Assembly (NCBI GenBank): GCA_937980205.1
Contig: CALJKW010000078.1
Span: forward strand, 207,485 to 271,484
Origin: an uncultured Myxococcales bacterium
Lineage (GTDB): Bacteria > Myxococcota > Myxococcia > Myxococcales > Myxococcaceae
Direction of reading: 5' to 3'
Length of the DNA stretch: 64,000 bases
Shown: in pieces, positions 49,560-57,846 of the stretch
Numbering within the stretch: position 1 is the stretch's first letter
How the letters are laid out: every line of letters begins with the position of its first letter
Position numbers and translations under genes: made by a program
The notes under the pieces: generated by a model
Databases searched by the model: none
What the model was told of the DNA's origin: nothing
What the model saw: only the letters and a program-made list of their open reading frames with translations

Positions 49560-51823
49560 CGTGGCGCCGCGCGCTGCTCATCGCCGCGGCCTTCTGCGTC
49601 GTCGGAGCCGCCGGTGCGCTCGCCCTCTTGCGGGCGCGCGAGCCTGAGCCGGTGGTCCTCCCCGAGCCCGAGCTCGCCGAGGCGCCCCCGCCGCCGCCTG
49701 CTCCTCTGAAGCCGCTGCCCACGCTCGCGGTCGCGCTCAAGAGCGACGCGGGCCTCGAGGTGAAGCGCCGCGGAGCCACCTCGCAGCAGGGCTGCGCGAC
49801 CTCGGGCACGAGCGAGCCGCTGTGCCCGGGGCAGTACGACGTGCGCGCGGTCGCTTCGGGGCAGATCGCGCTCGCGACGGTGCGCCTGGGCCGCGGAGAC
49901 ACCAGGCGCCTCGAGCTGCAGCTGCAGCCCGCCGCGAAGCTCGAGCTGCTCGTGCTCGACGCCGACAAGCTGCCCGTCGACCGCGTGAACGTCGTGGCCC
50001 AGCACGGCCCGTCTGGAGCCGTGCTCAGAGGCCGCACCGACAGCGACGGCACGCTCGCGTTCGAGCCGGTGGTGCCGGGCGAGTGGTGGATCTCCGCGCA
50101 GCGCGACGGCTTCGGCCCCGGCGCGGGCATCGCCACGACCGGCAAGCGCCTCGAGCTGCGGCTCGGCCAGGTCGGCGTGCTCTCGGGAGCGATCGAGCCG
50201 CCCGCAGGCGCAGTCACGCTCGAGCTGCTCACCCCCGAGCGCGCGCTCGTCGCCGACGCGGTCACCGACGGCGGCAGCTTCGTCCTCGGCCTCGTGCCGC
50301 ACGGCCGCTATCGCCTGCGCGCGCAGAGCCGCGACTTCGAGCTGCACGAAGAAGAGGTGACCGTGCCCGCGCCGGGCCCGCTCACGGTGCGGCTGTCGGG
50401 CGGCGCGACGGTCAAGGGCGATCTCGTCGGGCCCGCGCGCGAGAAGCTCGACGGCGAGGTGTCGGCGAGCGGCCCGGGGCCTTCACGCACCGTCACCGCG
50501 AGCGGCGGGGCGTTCGAGCTGCGCGGCCTCTCCCCCGGTCGCTGGGTGATCAGCTCCGGCGCAGGGAGCACCGCCGTCAGCGTCGACGGCGGCGTCTTGC
50601 GGGTCGAGCTCGTCGTGCCGAAGTGGGAAGGCGTCATCGCCGGGACGTGCGGCTTCGACGGCGGCCACCGCATGCCCGGCTCCGTCGTCGTCCGCGCGAA
50701 GAGCGCCACCGCGGCCTGTGACGGCGGAGCCTTCGAGCTGACCGGCCTGCAGCGCGGCTTCTACGACCTCGAGGTCGAGGCCGCCGACGGCCCGAGCCGG
50801 TGGACCGCGAGCGCAGGGCCCGCCTCGACCGGCACCCGGGACGTGCGCGTCGTGGTGCCCGGCGTCGCGCGGCTGACCTACCGGCTCGTCGACGCGACCG
50901 GCGCGGTGCTCTCGACGCACAGCAGCGAGCACTTCGATGATCGCGACGTCGACGTCACGCTGTCGGCGCCCGGCCACGTGTCGACGCCGAAGAGGGTCTC
51001 GCTCGTGCGCGGCCGCGACACCGCGCTCGGAGACCTCGTCCTCGCGCCCGGCGTCACCGTGAAGGGCCGCGTGCTCGACGCGGTGACGAAAGATCCGGTT
51101 CCCGGCGTGGCGGTGCTCGAGCACCAGACGCTCGAGGACGGCACGTTCACGCTGCAGGAGGCTCCCGAAGGAGAGACCGAGCTGCGCTTCACGCACCCGC
51201 GCTACGTGCCCGAGGTGGTGCGCGTGACCGCTCCGGGGGAGGTCGCGGTGGAGCTGAGGCCCGCGGCGCGCGCGGTCGGAGCGCTGATCACCGCGAGCGG
51301 GGCTCCGCCGGGGCGGCTCGACGTGTGGGCCATCTCCGAGCACGGCTCGCAGCTCGTGCCCGCGGACGAGGGCGCGTTCGTCACCGAGCACCTCGCGAAC
51401 GGGCGCTGGCTGTTCCGCGCCGTCGGCGAGGGCGCGTCGGCGTACGAGGTCGCCGAGCTCGACGTGAAGAGCGGAGGAGACCACGCGGTGATGCTCGTCG
51501 AGCGCGGCGCCGGAGTGAGCTTCGAGGTCGAGGTGAAGAGCGGCGACGGAGCCCCGCTGCCCAGCGACGTGCTGCTCGTCGCGCGCGCGGCGGCGGCTCC
51601 CGCCAACGACGAAGAGCTGCAGCGCCTGCTGCGGAAGCCCGGCCTCGTCGGCGACGCCACCGAGCGGCCCGCGCGGTACCGGTTCTCGAACGTTCCTCCC
51701 GGCGCGTACACCGTGCTCGCCAGCGCGCGAGGTCGCGTGTGGACGCACGCGGTGCCGGTGACGGTGCAGGCCGGAATGCTGCCCGTGAGCGTCACGTTTC
51801 CCCACGTCCCCTACTCGCCGTAG
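49556..51823 (+). CDS. membrane-anchored carboxypeptidase-regulatory-like repeat protein
   Basis: This 755-aa protein has a single N-terminal hydrophobic helix (RALLIAAAFCVVGAAGALAL), a Pro-rich linker, then at least six ~80-residue beta-sandwich units of the carboxypeptidase regulatory type (RVLDAVTKDPVPGVAVLEHQ, LSGAIEPPAGAVTLELL, GAFELRGLSPGRWVIS). It is probably anchored in the inner membrane with an extracytoplasmic repeat array. Function unknown; surface or matrix binding is common for such arrays. The stop begins a long inverted repeat. Confidence 0.85.
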   Translation: MTWRRALLIAAAFCVVGAAGALALLRAREPEPVVLPEPELAEAPPPPPAPLKPLPTLAVALKSDAGLEVKRRGATSQQGCATSGTSEPLCPGQYDVRAVASGQIALATVRLGRGDTRRLELQLQPAAKLELLVLDADKLPVDRVNVVAQHGPSGAVLRGRTDSDGTLAFEPVVPGEWWISAQRDGFGPGAGIATTGKRLELRLGQVGVLSGAIEPPAGAVTLELLTPERALVADAVTDGGSFVLGLVPHGRYRLRAQSRDFELHEEEVTVPAPGPLTVRLSGGATVKGDLVGPAREKLDGEVSASGPGPSRTVTASGGAFELRGLSPGRWVISSGAGSTAVSVDGGVLRVELVVPKWEGVIAGTCGFDGGHRMPGSVVVRAKSATAACDGGAFELTGLQRGFYDLEVEAADGPSRWTASAGPASTGTRDVRVVVPGVARLTYRLVDATGAVLSTHSSEHFDDRDVDVTLSAPGHVSTPKRVSLVRGRDTALGDLVLAPGVTVKGRVLDAVTKDPVPGVAVLEHQTLEDGTFTLQEAPEGETELRFTHPRYVPEVVRVTAPGEVAVELRPAARAVGALITASGAPPGRLDVWAISEHGSQLVPADEGAFVTEHLANGRWLFRAVGEGASAYEVAELDVKSGGDHAVMLVERGAGVSFEVEVKSGDGAPLPSDVLLVARAAAAPANDEELQRLLRKPGLVGDATERPARYRFSNVPPGAYTVLASARGRVWTHAVPVTVQAGMLPVSVTFPHVPYSP

Positions 51824-51907
51824 GAATTGGGGACAGGCTGCTTTTCCGGCTGGCGACGCTCGAGCGGCTTTGGCGCAGGTCCGGAAAAGCTGCCTGTCCC
51901 CATTTCC
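51823..51907. repeat. 27-bp-arm inverted repeat of GGGGACAGGC type
   Basis: Arms 51823-51849 and 51881-51907 match at 25 of 27 positions around a 31-nt loop; each contains GGGGACAGGC and GCTTTTCCGG. GGGGACAGGC-type palindromes are known as REP elements moved by Y1 (IS200/RAYT-like) transposases; no such transposase is in the window. It follows the stop codon, so may also terminate transcription. Confidence 0.85.
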
Positions 51908-51928
51908 GGGCTAGACTCCGCCCGCCTC

Positions 51929-53791
51929 ATGCGCCTCGTGACCTTCCGGCTGTGGGTTGCTGCACTGTTCATGGGCATCGCCGTGAGCTGCACCGTCGAC
52001 ACCACCGAGCCCGACGGCGGCCGCGTCTGTGACTCGATGCACGAGTGCGCGCCCGGCCAGGTCTGCGTCAACGGCCGCTGCGAAGTCGGCGGCGCCGGCG
52101 GCGGAGCTGTCGGCGGCGGCATGGGCGGCGCGGGCGGTGAGGGTGGCGGCGCCGTCGGCGGAGGAATGGGCGGCGGTACCGCCGGTGGGAGCACGGGCGG
52201 AGGCACGGGTGGAGGCATGGGCGGCGGCGACGGCGGCGGCTCGGCCGGAGGCGCAGCAGGCGGCGCAGCCGGAGGCGCGGCAGGCGGTGCAGCAGGCGGT
52301 GCAGCAGGCGGAGCGGCCGGCGGAGCGGCGGGTGGCGCAGCCGGCGGAGCAGCGGGTGGCGCAGCCGGCGGCAGCGCGGGCGGCGCAGCCATGGACCCCG
52401 ACGCCGGCAATCCGCCGACGTATTACGTCGACTCCGTGGCGGGCAACGACCTGAACCCCGGTACGGCGGCCTTCCCCTGGCAGACCGCGGCGCGCGTGAA
52501 CGGCCTCGACGCGTCGACGCTGCCGCCGGGCTCGACGGTGCGCTTCGCCGGCGGGCAGACGTGGAACGAGCGCCTGGTCCCGCCGAGCAGCGGAGACGCC
52601 GGCCTCGTCATCCGCTTCGAGACCTTTGGTGCGGGCGTCGCGACGTTCGACGGCATGGGCAGCACCGCGAACGGCATCGACGTGCGCAACCGTGCGTACC
52701 TCAGCTTCTCGAACCTGCACGTGCGCAACTTCCCGGTGGCCTTCTGCGCGTACCTGCAGTCGGTCGATCACCTCACCTTCACCGACGTCGAGGTGAGCGG
52801 CTGCGCCGAGGGCGTGCACGCCTCTCCGACCGGAGAGTGCGACGACGTCGCGCTCACGCGGCTCAACGCGCACGACCTCGGCACGCTGCCCGACGGGGGC
52901 ATCGCGACGAACGCCGCGGTCAGCATTCCGACGACGTGCGACCGGTGGACCGTCGTCGACTCGACCGTCGCGCGCTCGCAGCGCAGCTGCGTGAACGACA
53001 CCAGCGACAACTCGCAGTGGCTGCGCTTCACCGCGCGCGACTGCGGCCTGTCGCCGTCGGCCACGGCGCGCGTCGCGATGCAGCTGCGCGGCGCGAACAC
53101 CATCGTGCGCCAGGCGCGGATCGACCACGCCGGCACGTCGTGCCTCGACCTCGGTGGCGCGAGCAGCGTCGTCGAGGCGTCGCAGCTCTCGCGCTGCTCG
53201 AGCTCCGGCATCCAGGTCGGCGTCAACGCGACCGGCACGCAGCGCATCCGCCGCAACACGCTGTGGGACGTCGACCGCGGCATCTCGGTGCTCGGCGGCG
53301 CAGGCGCGGTGAACATGTCGAACAACTCCGTGCTCGGCGGGAAGACCGACGGCGGCACCACGCAGTGGGGCTTCGGCGTTCGCCCCGGCCCCACCGTCGC
53401 CATCGAGAACAACCTCACGACCGGCCCGATGACGTTCGCGCTCTCCGTCGCCGGAATCGACGGCGGCCCCACGGAGGACGGCGGGTTCCCCGAGGGCTAC
53501 GTCGAGCGCGCGAACTGGTTCGATCTCACGATGGCCGGCCTGCAGTGGGACGTCACCGTCTCGCAGGCGCAGTACCTGATGCTGTCCGGCCAGGGCACGG
53601 GCACCTCGTTCACCTCGCCGATGCTGACGAACACGTCTCCCGCCACGCCGAACTTCACGCCGGGGACCATGGTGCGTGACACCGGCATCGCGAACCCTGC
53701 GACGGGCGCGATGACGATGGGCTGCGACGGCGGCATCGCGAACTACTGCGGAATGAATCCGGAGCCGGGCTCGGTCGAGCTGATTCCGTGA
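51929..53791 (+). CDS. lipoprotein with GGAA repeat linker and parallel beta-helix
   Basis: This 620-aa protein starts at ATG giving MRLVTFRLWVAALFMGIAVSC (lipobox at Cys21); an upstream TTG frame is only the repeat element. Cys-rich CDSMHECAPGQVCVNGRC near 34-51, then a Gly/Ala linker to ~155 with twelve GGAA units. Residues ~165-600 show repeating right-handed beta-helix rungs (NGIDVRNRAYLSFSNLHVRN, GIQVGVNATGTQRIRRNTLW), as in polysaccharide-active or adhesive proteins. A TAGACT -10-like hexamer lies 12 nt before the start codon. It is surface-exposed; substrate unknown. Confidence 0.87.
   Translation: MRLVTFRLWVAALFMGIAVSCTVDTTEPDGGRVCDSMHECAPGQVCVNGRCEVGGAGGGAVGGGMGGAGGEGGGAVGGGMGGGTAGGSTGGGTGGGMGGGDGGGSAGGAAGGAAGGAAGGAAGGAAGGAAGGAAGGAAGGAAGGAAGGSAGGAAMDPDAGNPPTYYVDSVAGNDLNPGTAAFPWQTAARVNGLDASTLPPGSTVRFAGGQTWNERLVPPSSGDAGLVIRFETFGAGVATFDGMGSTANGIDVRNRAYLSFSNLHVRNFPVAFCAYLQSVDHLTFTDVEVSGCAEGVHASPTGECDDVALTRLNAHDLGTLPDGGIATNAAVSIPTTCDRWTVVDSTVARSQRSCVNDTSDNSQWLRFTARDCGLSPSATARVAMQLRGANTIVRQARIDHAGTSCLDLGGASSVVEASQLSRCSSSGIQVGVNATGTQRIRRNTLWDVDRGISVLGGAGAVNMSNNSVLGGKTDGGTTQWGFGVRPGPTVAIENNLTTGPMTFALSVAGIDGGPTEDGGFPEGYVERANWFDLTMAGLQWDVTVSQAQYLMLSGQGTGTSFTSPMLTNTSPATPNFTPGTMVRDTGIANPATGAMTMGCDGGIANYCGMNPEPGSVELIP
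52247..52390 (+). repeat. twelve 12-nt units encoding GGAA
   Basis: Twelve consecutive GGN-GGN-GCN-GCN units (one GCN replaced by AGC) form the second half of the lipoprotein linker; slippage would be in-frame. Confidence 0.9.
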
Positions 53792-53840
53792 GCTGCGCCC
53801 GCTGAGAGAGACGCTGCCGTCGAACGCCGGAGGAACGGGT

Positions 53841-53890
53841 GTCCATCGGCCCGCTTCGACTGCGCCCTTCGGGCTTGCGCTCAGCGTGAA
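53841..53890. repeat. REP-like palindromic element, half copy C
   Basis: On the minus strand TTCACGCTGAGCGCAAG, CAGTCGAAGCGGGCC and GATGGACACC match the first half of elements at 6641 and 34121. It lies in the convergent gap 53792-53901. Confidence 0.8.
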
Positions 53891-53901
53891 CGCCGCGGCG
53901 G

Positions 53902-54966
53902 TCACGCCGCGCGCTTCTGCTTCGGCTCCGGCGCCGGCGACGTCTGACTCGTCTGCACCAGGGCGCGGCCGGCAGAGGTGACCTTCCGGAACAGCACGCC
54001 GCCGCCCTGGCACTGCACGTACAGCCCGCGCTCCGGAGTCCGCTCGACCCAGCGCGCCGGCATCGGCTGGTGCTCGGCGACGGGCACCGCGTCGGAGAGC
54101 TCGACCTCCATCAGGTTCGGCCCCCCCGCCGTCGACGCCTGGCCGCGCCACGTCTCGCCCAGCCACAGCGTCGCGGGGACGTGCAGCGTGAGCCGGCGGA
54201 ACGGCGCCGCGGCGCGCGCGCGGTCGTACGCCACCTTCCACGGGGCGTCGCACGGCACCACGAGATCGGCAGGCTTCACCGCGCCCTGGTACGAGCCCTC
54301 GCCCTGCTGCTTGTCTCCGCGGCCGACGTCACCCGGCCGTAACCCCTGCAGCACGCGGGCGAGCAGGCGGGCCCCCACCTCGTCGGCGCGGTCGGCGTAC
54401 TCGCCGCCGGTGAGCCACGGCTCGACGATGAACTTCTCGCGCGCGAGCACGGGCCCGGTGTCGACGCCGCCGTCGACCCAGTGCAGCGTCACGCCGCTCT
54501 CGCGCTCTCCGTTGGCGATGATCCAGAACGGTGGCATCGGGCCGCGGTAGTTCGGCAGCAGCGTCGGGTGGATGTTCAGCACCGGCGGCAGCTTCTCGAG
54601 CAGCGGGGCCTTGAGGATCTGGCAGAAGCTGCCCATCACGATGAGGTCGGCGCCCAGGCGCGCCAGCTGCGCGACGAACGCAGGGTCGTTCACGTCCGGA
54701 GGCCACCAGATGGGAACACCCGCCTGCGTCGCGAGGGTCTGCAGCTGCTGGCGGACGTTGCTGCTCTTCTCACCCCACGGCGTGCGCGCCGACAGCGCCA
54801 TCAGCGAGTCCCCCGCCGCCCAGCGCAGACGTTTCAGAGCGGTGCGCTCCTTGCGGCGGCCCGTCACCGGGCTGACCACTCCGAGCACGCGGATGCCCGG
54901 CACCGTCACGAGCGTCTCGAGGAAAACGACCGAGTGGGCGCTGGTTCCGAAGAAGAGGACCTTCAT
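53902..54966 (-). CDS. formyltransferase-family protein (Fmt-like)
   Basis: This 354-aa protein has the formyltransferase catalytic triad: Asn and His in LNIHPTLLPNYRG (near 128-140) and Asp in HWVDGGVDTGPVL (near 160), plus the N-terminal Rossmann start MKVLFFGTSAHSVVFLETL. It transfers a formyl group from 10-formyl-tetrahydrofolate. The C-terminal ~120 residues do not clearly match the Fmt tRNA-binding domain, so a sugar-amine or metabolite formyltransferase is as likely as methionyl-tRNA formyltransferase. Expressed alone on the minus strand. Confidence 0.83.
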   Translation of the reverse strand: MKVLFFGTSAHSVVFLETLVTVPGIRVLGVVSPVTGRRKERTALKRLRWAAGDSLMALSARTPWGEKSSNVRQQLQTLATQAGVPIWWPPDVNDPAFVAQLARLGADLIVMGSFCQILKAPLLEKLPPVLNIHPTLLPNYRGPMPPFWIIANGERESGVTLHWVDGGVDTGPVLAREKFIVEPWLTGGEYADRADEVGARLLARVLQGLRPGDVGRGDKQQGEGSYQGAVKPADLVVPCDAPWKVAYDRARAAAPFRRLTLHVPATLWLGETWRGQASTAGGPNLMEVELSDAVPVAEHQPMPARWVERTPERGLYVQCQGGGVLFRKVTSAGRALVQTSQTSPAPEPKQKRAA

Positions 54967-55005
54967 GGTCCCCTGCTCACGTGCACGCTGCGGGCCCGAA
55001 GGCCC

Positions 55006-55794
55006 CTATCCCAGGATGATCGCGACGATGGTCGCGATCAGTAACGCGCCGGCGGCAGCGAAGAGGATGTTCGTCACCAGCGCCTCGGTGCGCGCCTGCG
55101 AGGCGAACGCCTGCGCGTCCGAGTAATACGTGTCGAGGCTCTTGAACTGGGCCTCGTGAGACTTCGCCTGCAGGCCCATCACGAGGCCGCCGACGCCGGC
55201 TCCGACGGCGCCGACTCCGAAGACGATCGGCAGCACGACGTTGCGGCCCTTGGGCTCGGATGCGACCGGCGTCGAGGTCTCGGTCTCCGCGTAGGCGCTC
55301 CGGTCGGGCTCTTCGACCTTCTTCGCCGGCGCGACCGGTGCGGGCGGAGGCGGCGCCTCTTCCTTCTTCGGCGGCGGGGCCGTCTCGACGACCTTCGGCT
55401 TCTCTTCCTTCGCCGGAGGAGGCGGCGTGGTCGACGCGATCGGCGCGGCCTTGCCGGTCGCCTTGGCCCACAGCTGCTCGATGCCCGGGCCGAGGTCCTT
55501 CGGCAGCTCGATCTTCGGGTAGATCTTCACCGCGTTCTTGAACGAGACCTCGGCCGCCTGCGTCTCGCCGATCAGGTAGCCGCAGATGCCGCCGTACAGC
55601 TCGATCTCGGCGCGGTCCTTCTTGTCGTTGTACTTCCACTTCTGCTCCGCCTGCAGGAGCCGCTTGAGGCACTTGTCGCCCTCGCCCTGCGTGGCGAAGA
55701 CCTTCGCCTGCGAGAGAAACGGGTTCGGGTGCTTCGCGTCGGCGGACGCCACTGCAGGGACCACCACGCCGAGAAGCCAGAGCGCTCGTCGCAT
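55006..55794 (-). CDS. exported TPR protein with C-terminal membrane helices
   Basis: This 262-aa protein has a signal peptide (MRRALWLLGVVVPAVASADA), a short TPR-like region (~25-115; FATQGEGDKCLKRLLQAEQK), a long Pro/Lys/Glu linker (~118-175), and two hydrophobic helices (~185-210 VLPIVFGVGAVGAGVGGLVM, ~238-262 ILFAAAGALLIATIVAIILG). The layout is common in myxobacteria: a periplasmic domain tethered by two C-terminal helices. Function unknown. Confidence 0.83.
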   Translation of the reverse strand: MRRALWLLGVVVPAVASADAKHPNPFLSQAKVFATQGEGDKCLKRLLQAEQKWKYNDKKDRAEIELYGGICGYLIGETQAAEVSFKNAVKIYPKIELPKDLGPGIEQLWAKATGKAAPIASTTPPPPAKEEKPKVVETAPPPKKEEAPPPPAPVAPAKKVEEPDRSAYAETETSTPVASEPKGRNVVLPIVFGVGAVGAGVGGLVMGLQAKSHEAQFKSLDTYYSDAQAFASQARTEALVTNILFAAAGALLIATIVAIILG

Positions 55795-55832
55795 CGGTGC
55801 CGGAGCTTAGCAGCGACTCGCGCCGGCTCCAG

Positions 55833-57677
55833 CTACTGCCCGGTCATCGCGGCGAGCTCGGCCTCGAGCTGCTCCGGCGTCACGGCCGCGCCCGTCCTCG
55901 CGTCGAGCAGCGTCACGCCCTGCTCCGCGACGCGGGCGACCACGTTCGAGATCGCCGCCTGATCCAGCTTCGCGAGGCCCAACGTCCGGGCCGGCTCGGG
56001 CAGCGCGAGCAGCCCGTAGCGCACGAGCTCGCGCTTGCGCTCGAACGTCTTGAGGATCTCGTTGCCGCGATCCGACTCTCCCATGGCGGCCTGGTTCCGC
56101 TTCAGCGCCTCGGCCTTCGTCTCACCGTCGACCGCGCGCGTCTCCGTCACCACCAGCCGCGCGCCGTCGGAGCCGCCCACCGAGCCGAGCGCCTGCGCGA
56201 GCGCGTCGTCGCTCCAGTCCGAGAGCGCGAACACGGCCTCGTCCCCGAACGCGAGCACGCTCAGCGCCTGGCCGTTCGCCGCCTCGCGCAGCCGCGCTTC
56301 GATCGGCCCCAGCACCGCCGTCTTCCGCGCGACGACCTCGTCATTCGCGGCGAGCGCGCGGTAGAAGATGTCGTCGTCCTGCGCGACGGTCGGCAGCCGC
56401 GACAGCGCGACGGCCTGGCGGATCATCGCGCCCTGCGCGGTGGCTCCGAGCGCCTTGATGTCGACGGAGAGAAAGACGGTGTGCTTGCGCCCCGCGAGCC
56501 CTTCGAAGAACGCCTGCTCCGACGGAGTCCCCGACTGCGCGACGAGCACGCCGGCCTTCTGCGGAGCCAACAGCGCCTGCGCGGTGCAGTGCGCGGTGCG
56601 CGAGGCCGCCTCCGACAGCAGCTCGTCCTGAAGGCGCGCGGCCTCCTGCAGCTGCGCGGTGCCGCCGGTGGCGAGCCCGCGGTTCGACGCGAACGAGACG
56701 AAGTCGAGCAGCGCGGCCTGCTGAACCACGGTGTCGAGGTCGTCGAGCACTCCCGGCGCAGCGTGCAGCGAGGCCTTCTCGCGCATCAGCCGCAGCACCT
56801 CGGGGTTCAGGCCCTGCGAGCCGACCAGCCCGTCGCTGGCGACGACCGGCAGCGTCAGCGGGCCGAAGCTCACCGTCGCCGACTGCAGCCGCGCGAACGC
56901 TCCCGCGAAGCCGTCGGGGCTCTTCAGCGCCTTCAGCAGCGCGGCGCCGTCGAAGCGCTCGCTGCCTCCGTCGCGAACGATCTGCTCGAGCATCGCCGCC
57001 GCGCGCGCCCGGTACACCGCGGCCATCAGCGCGAACACGGCAGGCCCCTTGCGCGCGGAGAACCTCACCTCGGTGAGGCCGTGGCTCACGAGCGCGGCCG
57101 GCTTCGCCTGAAGCTGCGCGAGCAGCTGCTCGAGCAGCTCGACCTGGTGCTGCGCCTCGGGAGTTCCGCGCGCCGCCCAGTCCGCGCGCGCGCCGTGCAG
57201 AAACGCCGCGAGCTCCACCGACGCCTTCGACTGCAGCGCCGTCGAGAGCGCGGAGGCGGCCTCATCCGAGCCGCGCGCCTCGCCCTCGGGCACCAGCGCG
57301 AGCGACGCCATGCCGTAGAAGTGCTCGAGCAGCTTCACGCGGTAGCCGCCGTGCACGGTGCCGTCGAGCTCCTTCAGCATCGTCTCGAGCCGCGGCGCCC
57401 AGTCGTTCTTCACCAGCGTATTTCCGGCCGCGGCGTTCAGCTTCTTCGTGACGAAGCGGTCGTCGCCCTTGAACGAGACGAACATCACCTGCACGCCGGC
57501 GCGCGGCTTCTGGCCGTCGGGGAACACCTCGCGGAACAGGCGCAGGTGCTCGGTCTGGTCGGCGACCTTCACGGCGAGCGTCTTCGCCGCGCCGCCCTGG
57601 GTGAACGCGTCCTGCGGCGCCGCCGGGTGGACCTTGGGCGCCACCACCGGCCCAGCCAGCGGCTTCGATACGATCAT
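55833..57677 (-). CDS. 614-aa cytoplasmic protein of unknown function
   Basis: No signal peptide; residues 1-30 are Pro/Val/Ala-rich and flexible (PLAGPVVAPKVHPAAPQDAF). The remainder is alpha/beta with long helices; a segment VFLSVDIKALGATAQGAMIR and SVLAFGDEAVFALSDWS recall nucleotidyl-cyclase-like (GGDEF/GGEEF-region) motifs but neither is a proper signature. It is not recognised. Divergent from the giant metalloprotease gene. Confidence 0.75.
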   Translation of the reverse strand: MIVSKPLAGPVVAPKVHPAAPQDAFTQGGAAKTLAVKVADQTEHLRLFREVFPDGQKPRAGVQVMFVSFKGDDRFVTKKLNAAAGNTLVKNDWAPRLETMLKELDGTVHGGYRVKLLEHFYGMASLALVPEGEARGSDEAASALSTALQSKASVELAAFLHGARADWAARGTPEAQHQVELLEQLLAQLQAKPAALVSHGLTEVRFSARKGPAVFALMAAVYRARAAAMLEQIVRDGGSERFDGAALLKALKSPDGFAGAFARLQSATVSFGPLTLPVVASDGLVGSQGLNPEVLRLMREKASLHAAPGVLDDLDTVVQQAALLDFVSFASNRGLATGGTAQLQEAARLQDELLSEAASRTAHCTAQALLAPQKAGVLVAQSGTPSEQAFFEGLAGRKHTVFLSVDIKALGATAQGAMIRQAVALSRLPTVAQDDDIFYRALAANDEVVARKTAVLGPIEARLREAANGQALSVLAFGDEAVFALSDWSDDALAQALGSVGGSDGARLVVTETRAVDGETKAEALKRNQAAMGESDRGNEILKTFERKRELVRYGLLALPEPARTLGLAKLDQAAISNVVARVAEQGVTLLDARTGAAVTPEQLEAELAAMTGQ

Positions 57678-57846
57678 CGGCCGTGTCGTTCGCTCGAGCG
57701 GCTTCACGTTCGAAAAGCACCTTACCTGAGGTCTCGACCCCGCAAACTGTAGCTGGCTGCATCGGCTGCATAGCGCATCTGCGCCGCAACCCCGCGCGCG
57801 CACATGTACGGTGGCTGGGCACGAAGCTTGATGAGCGCCGCACATC

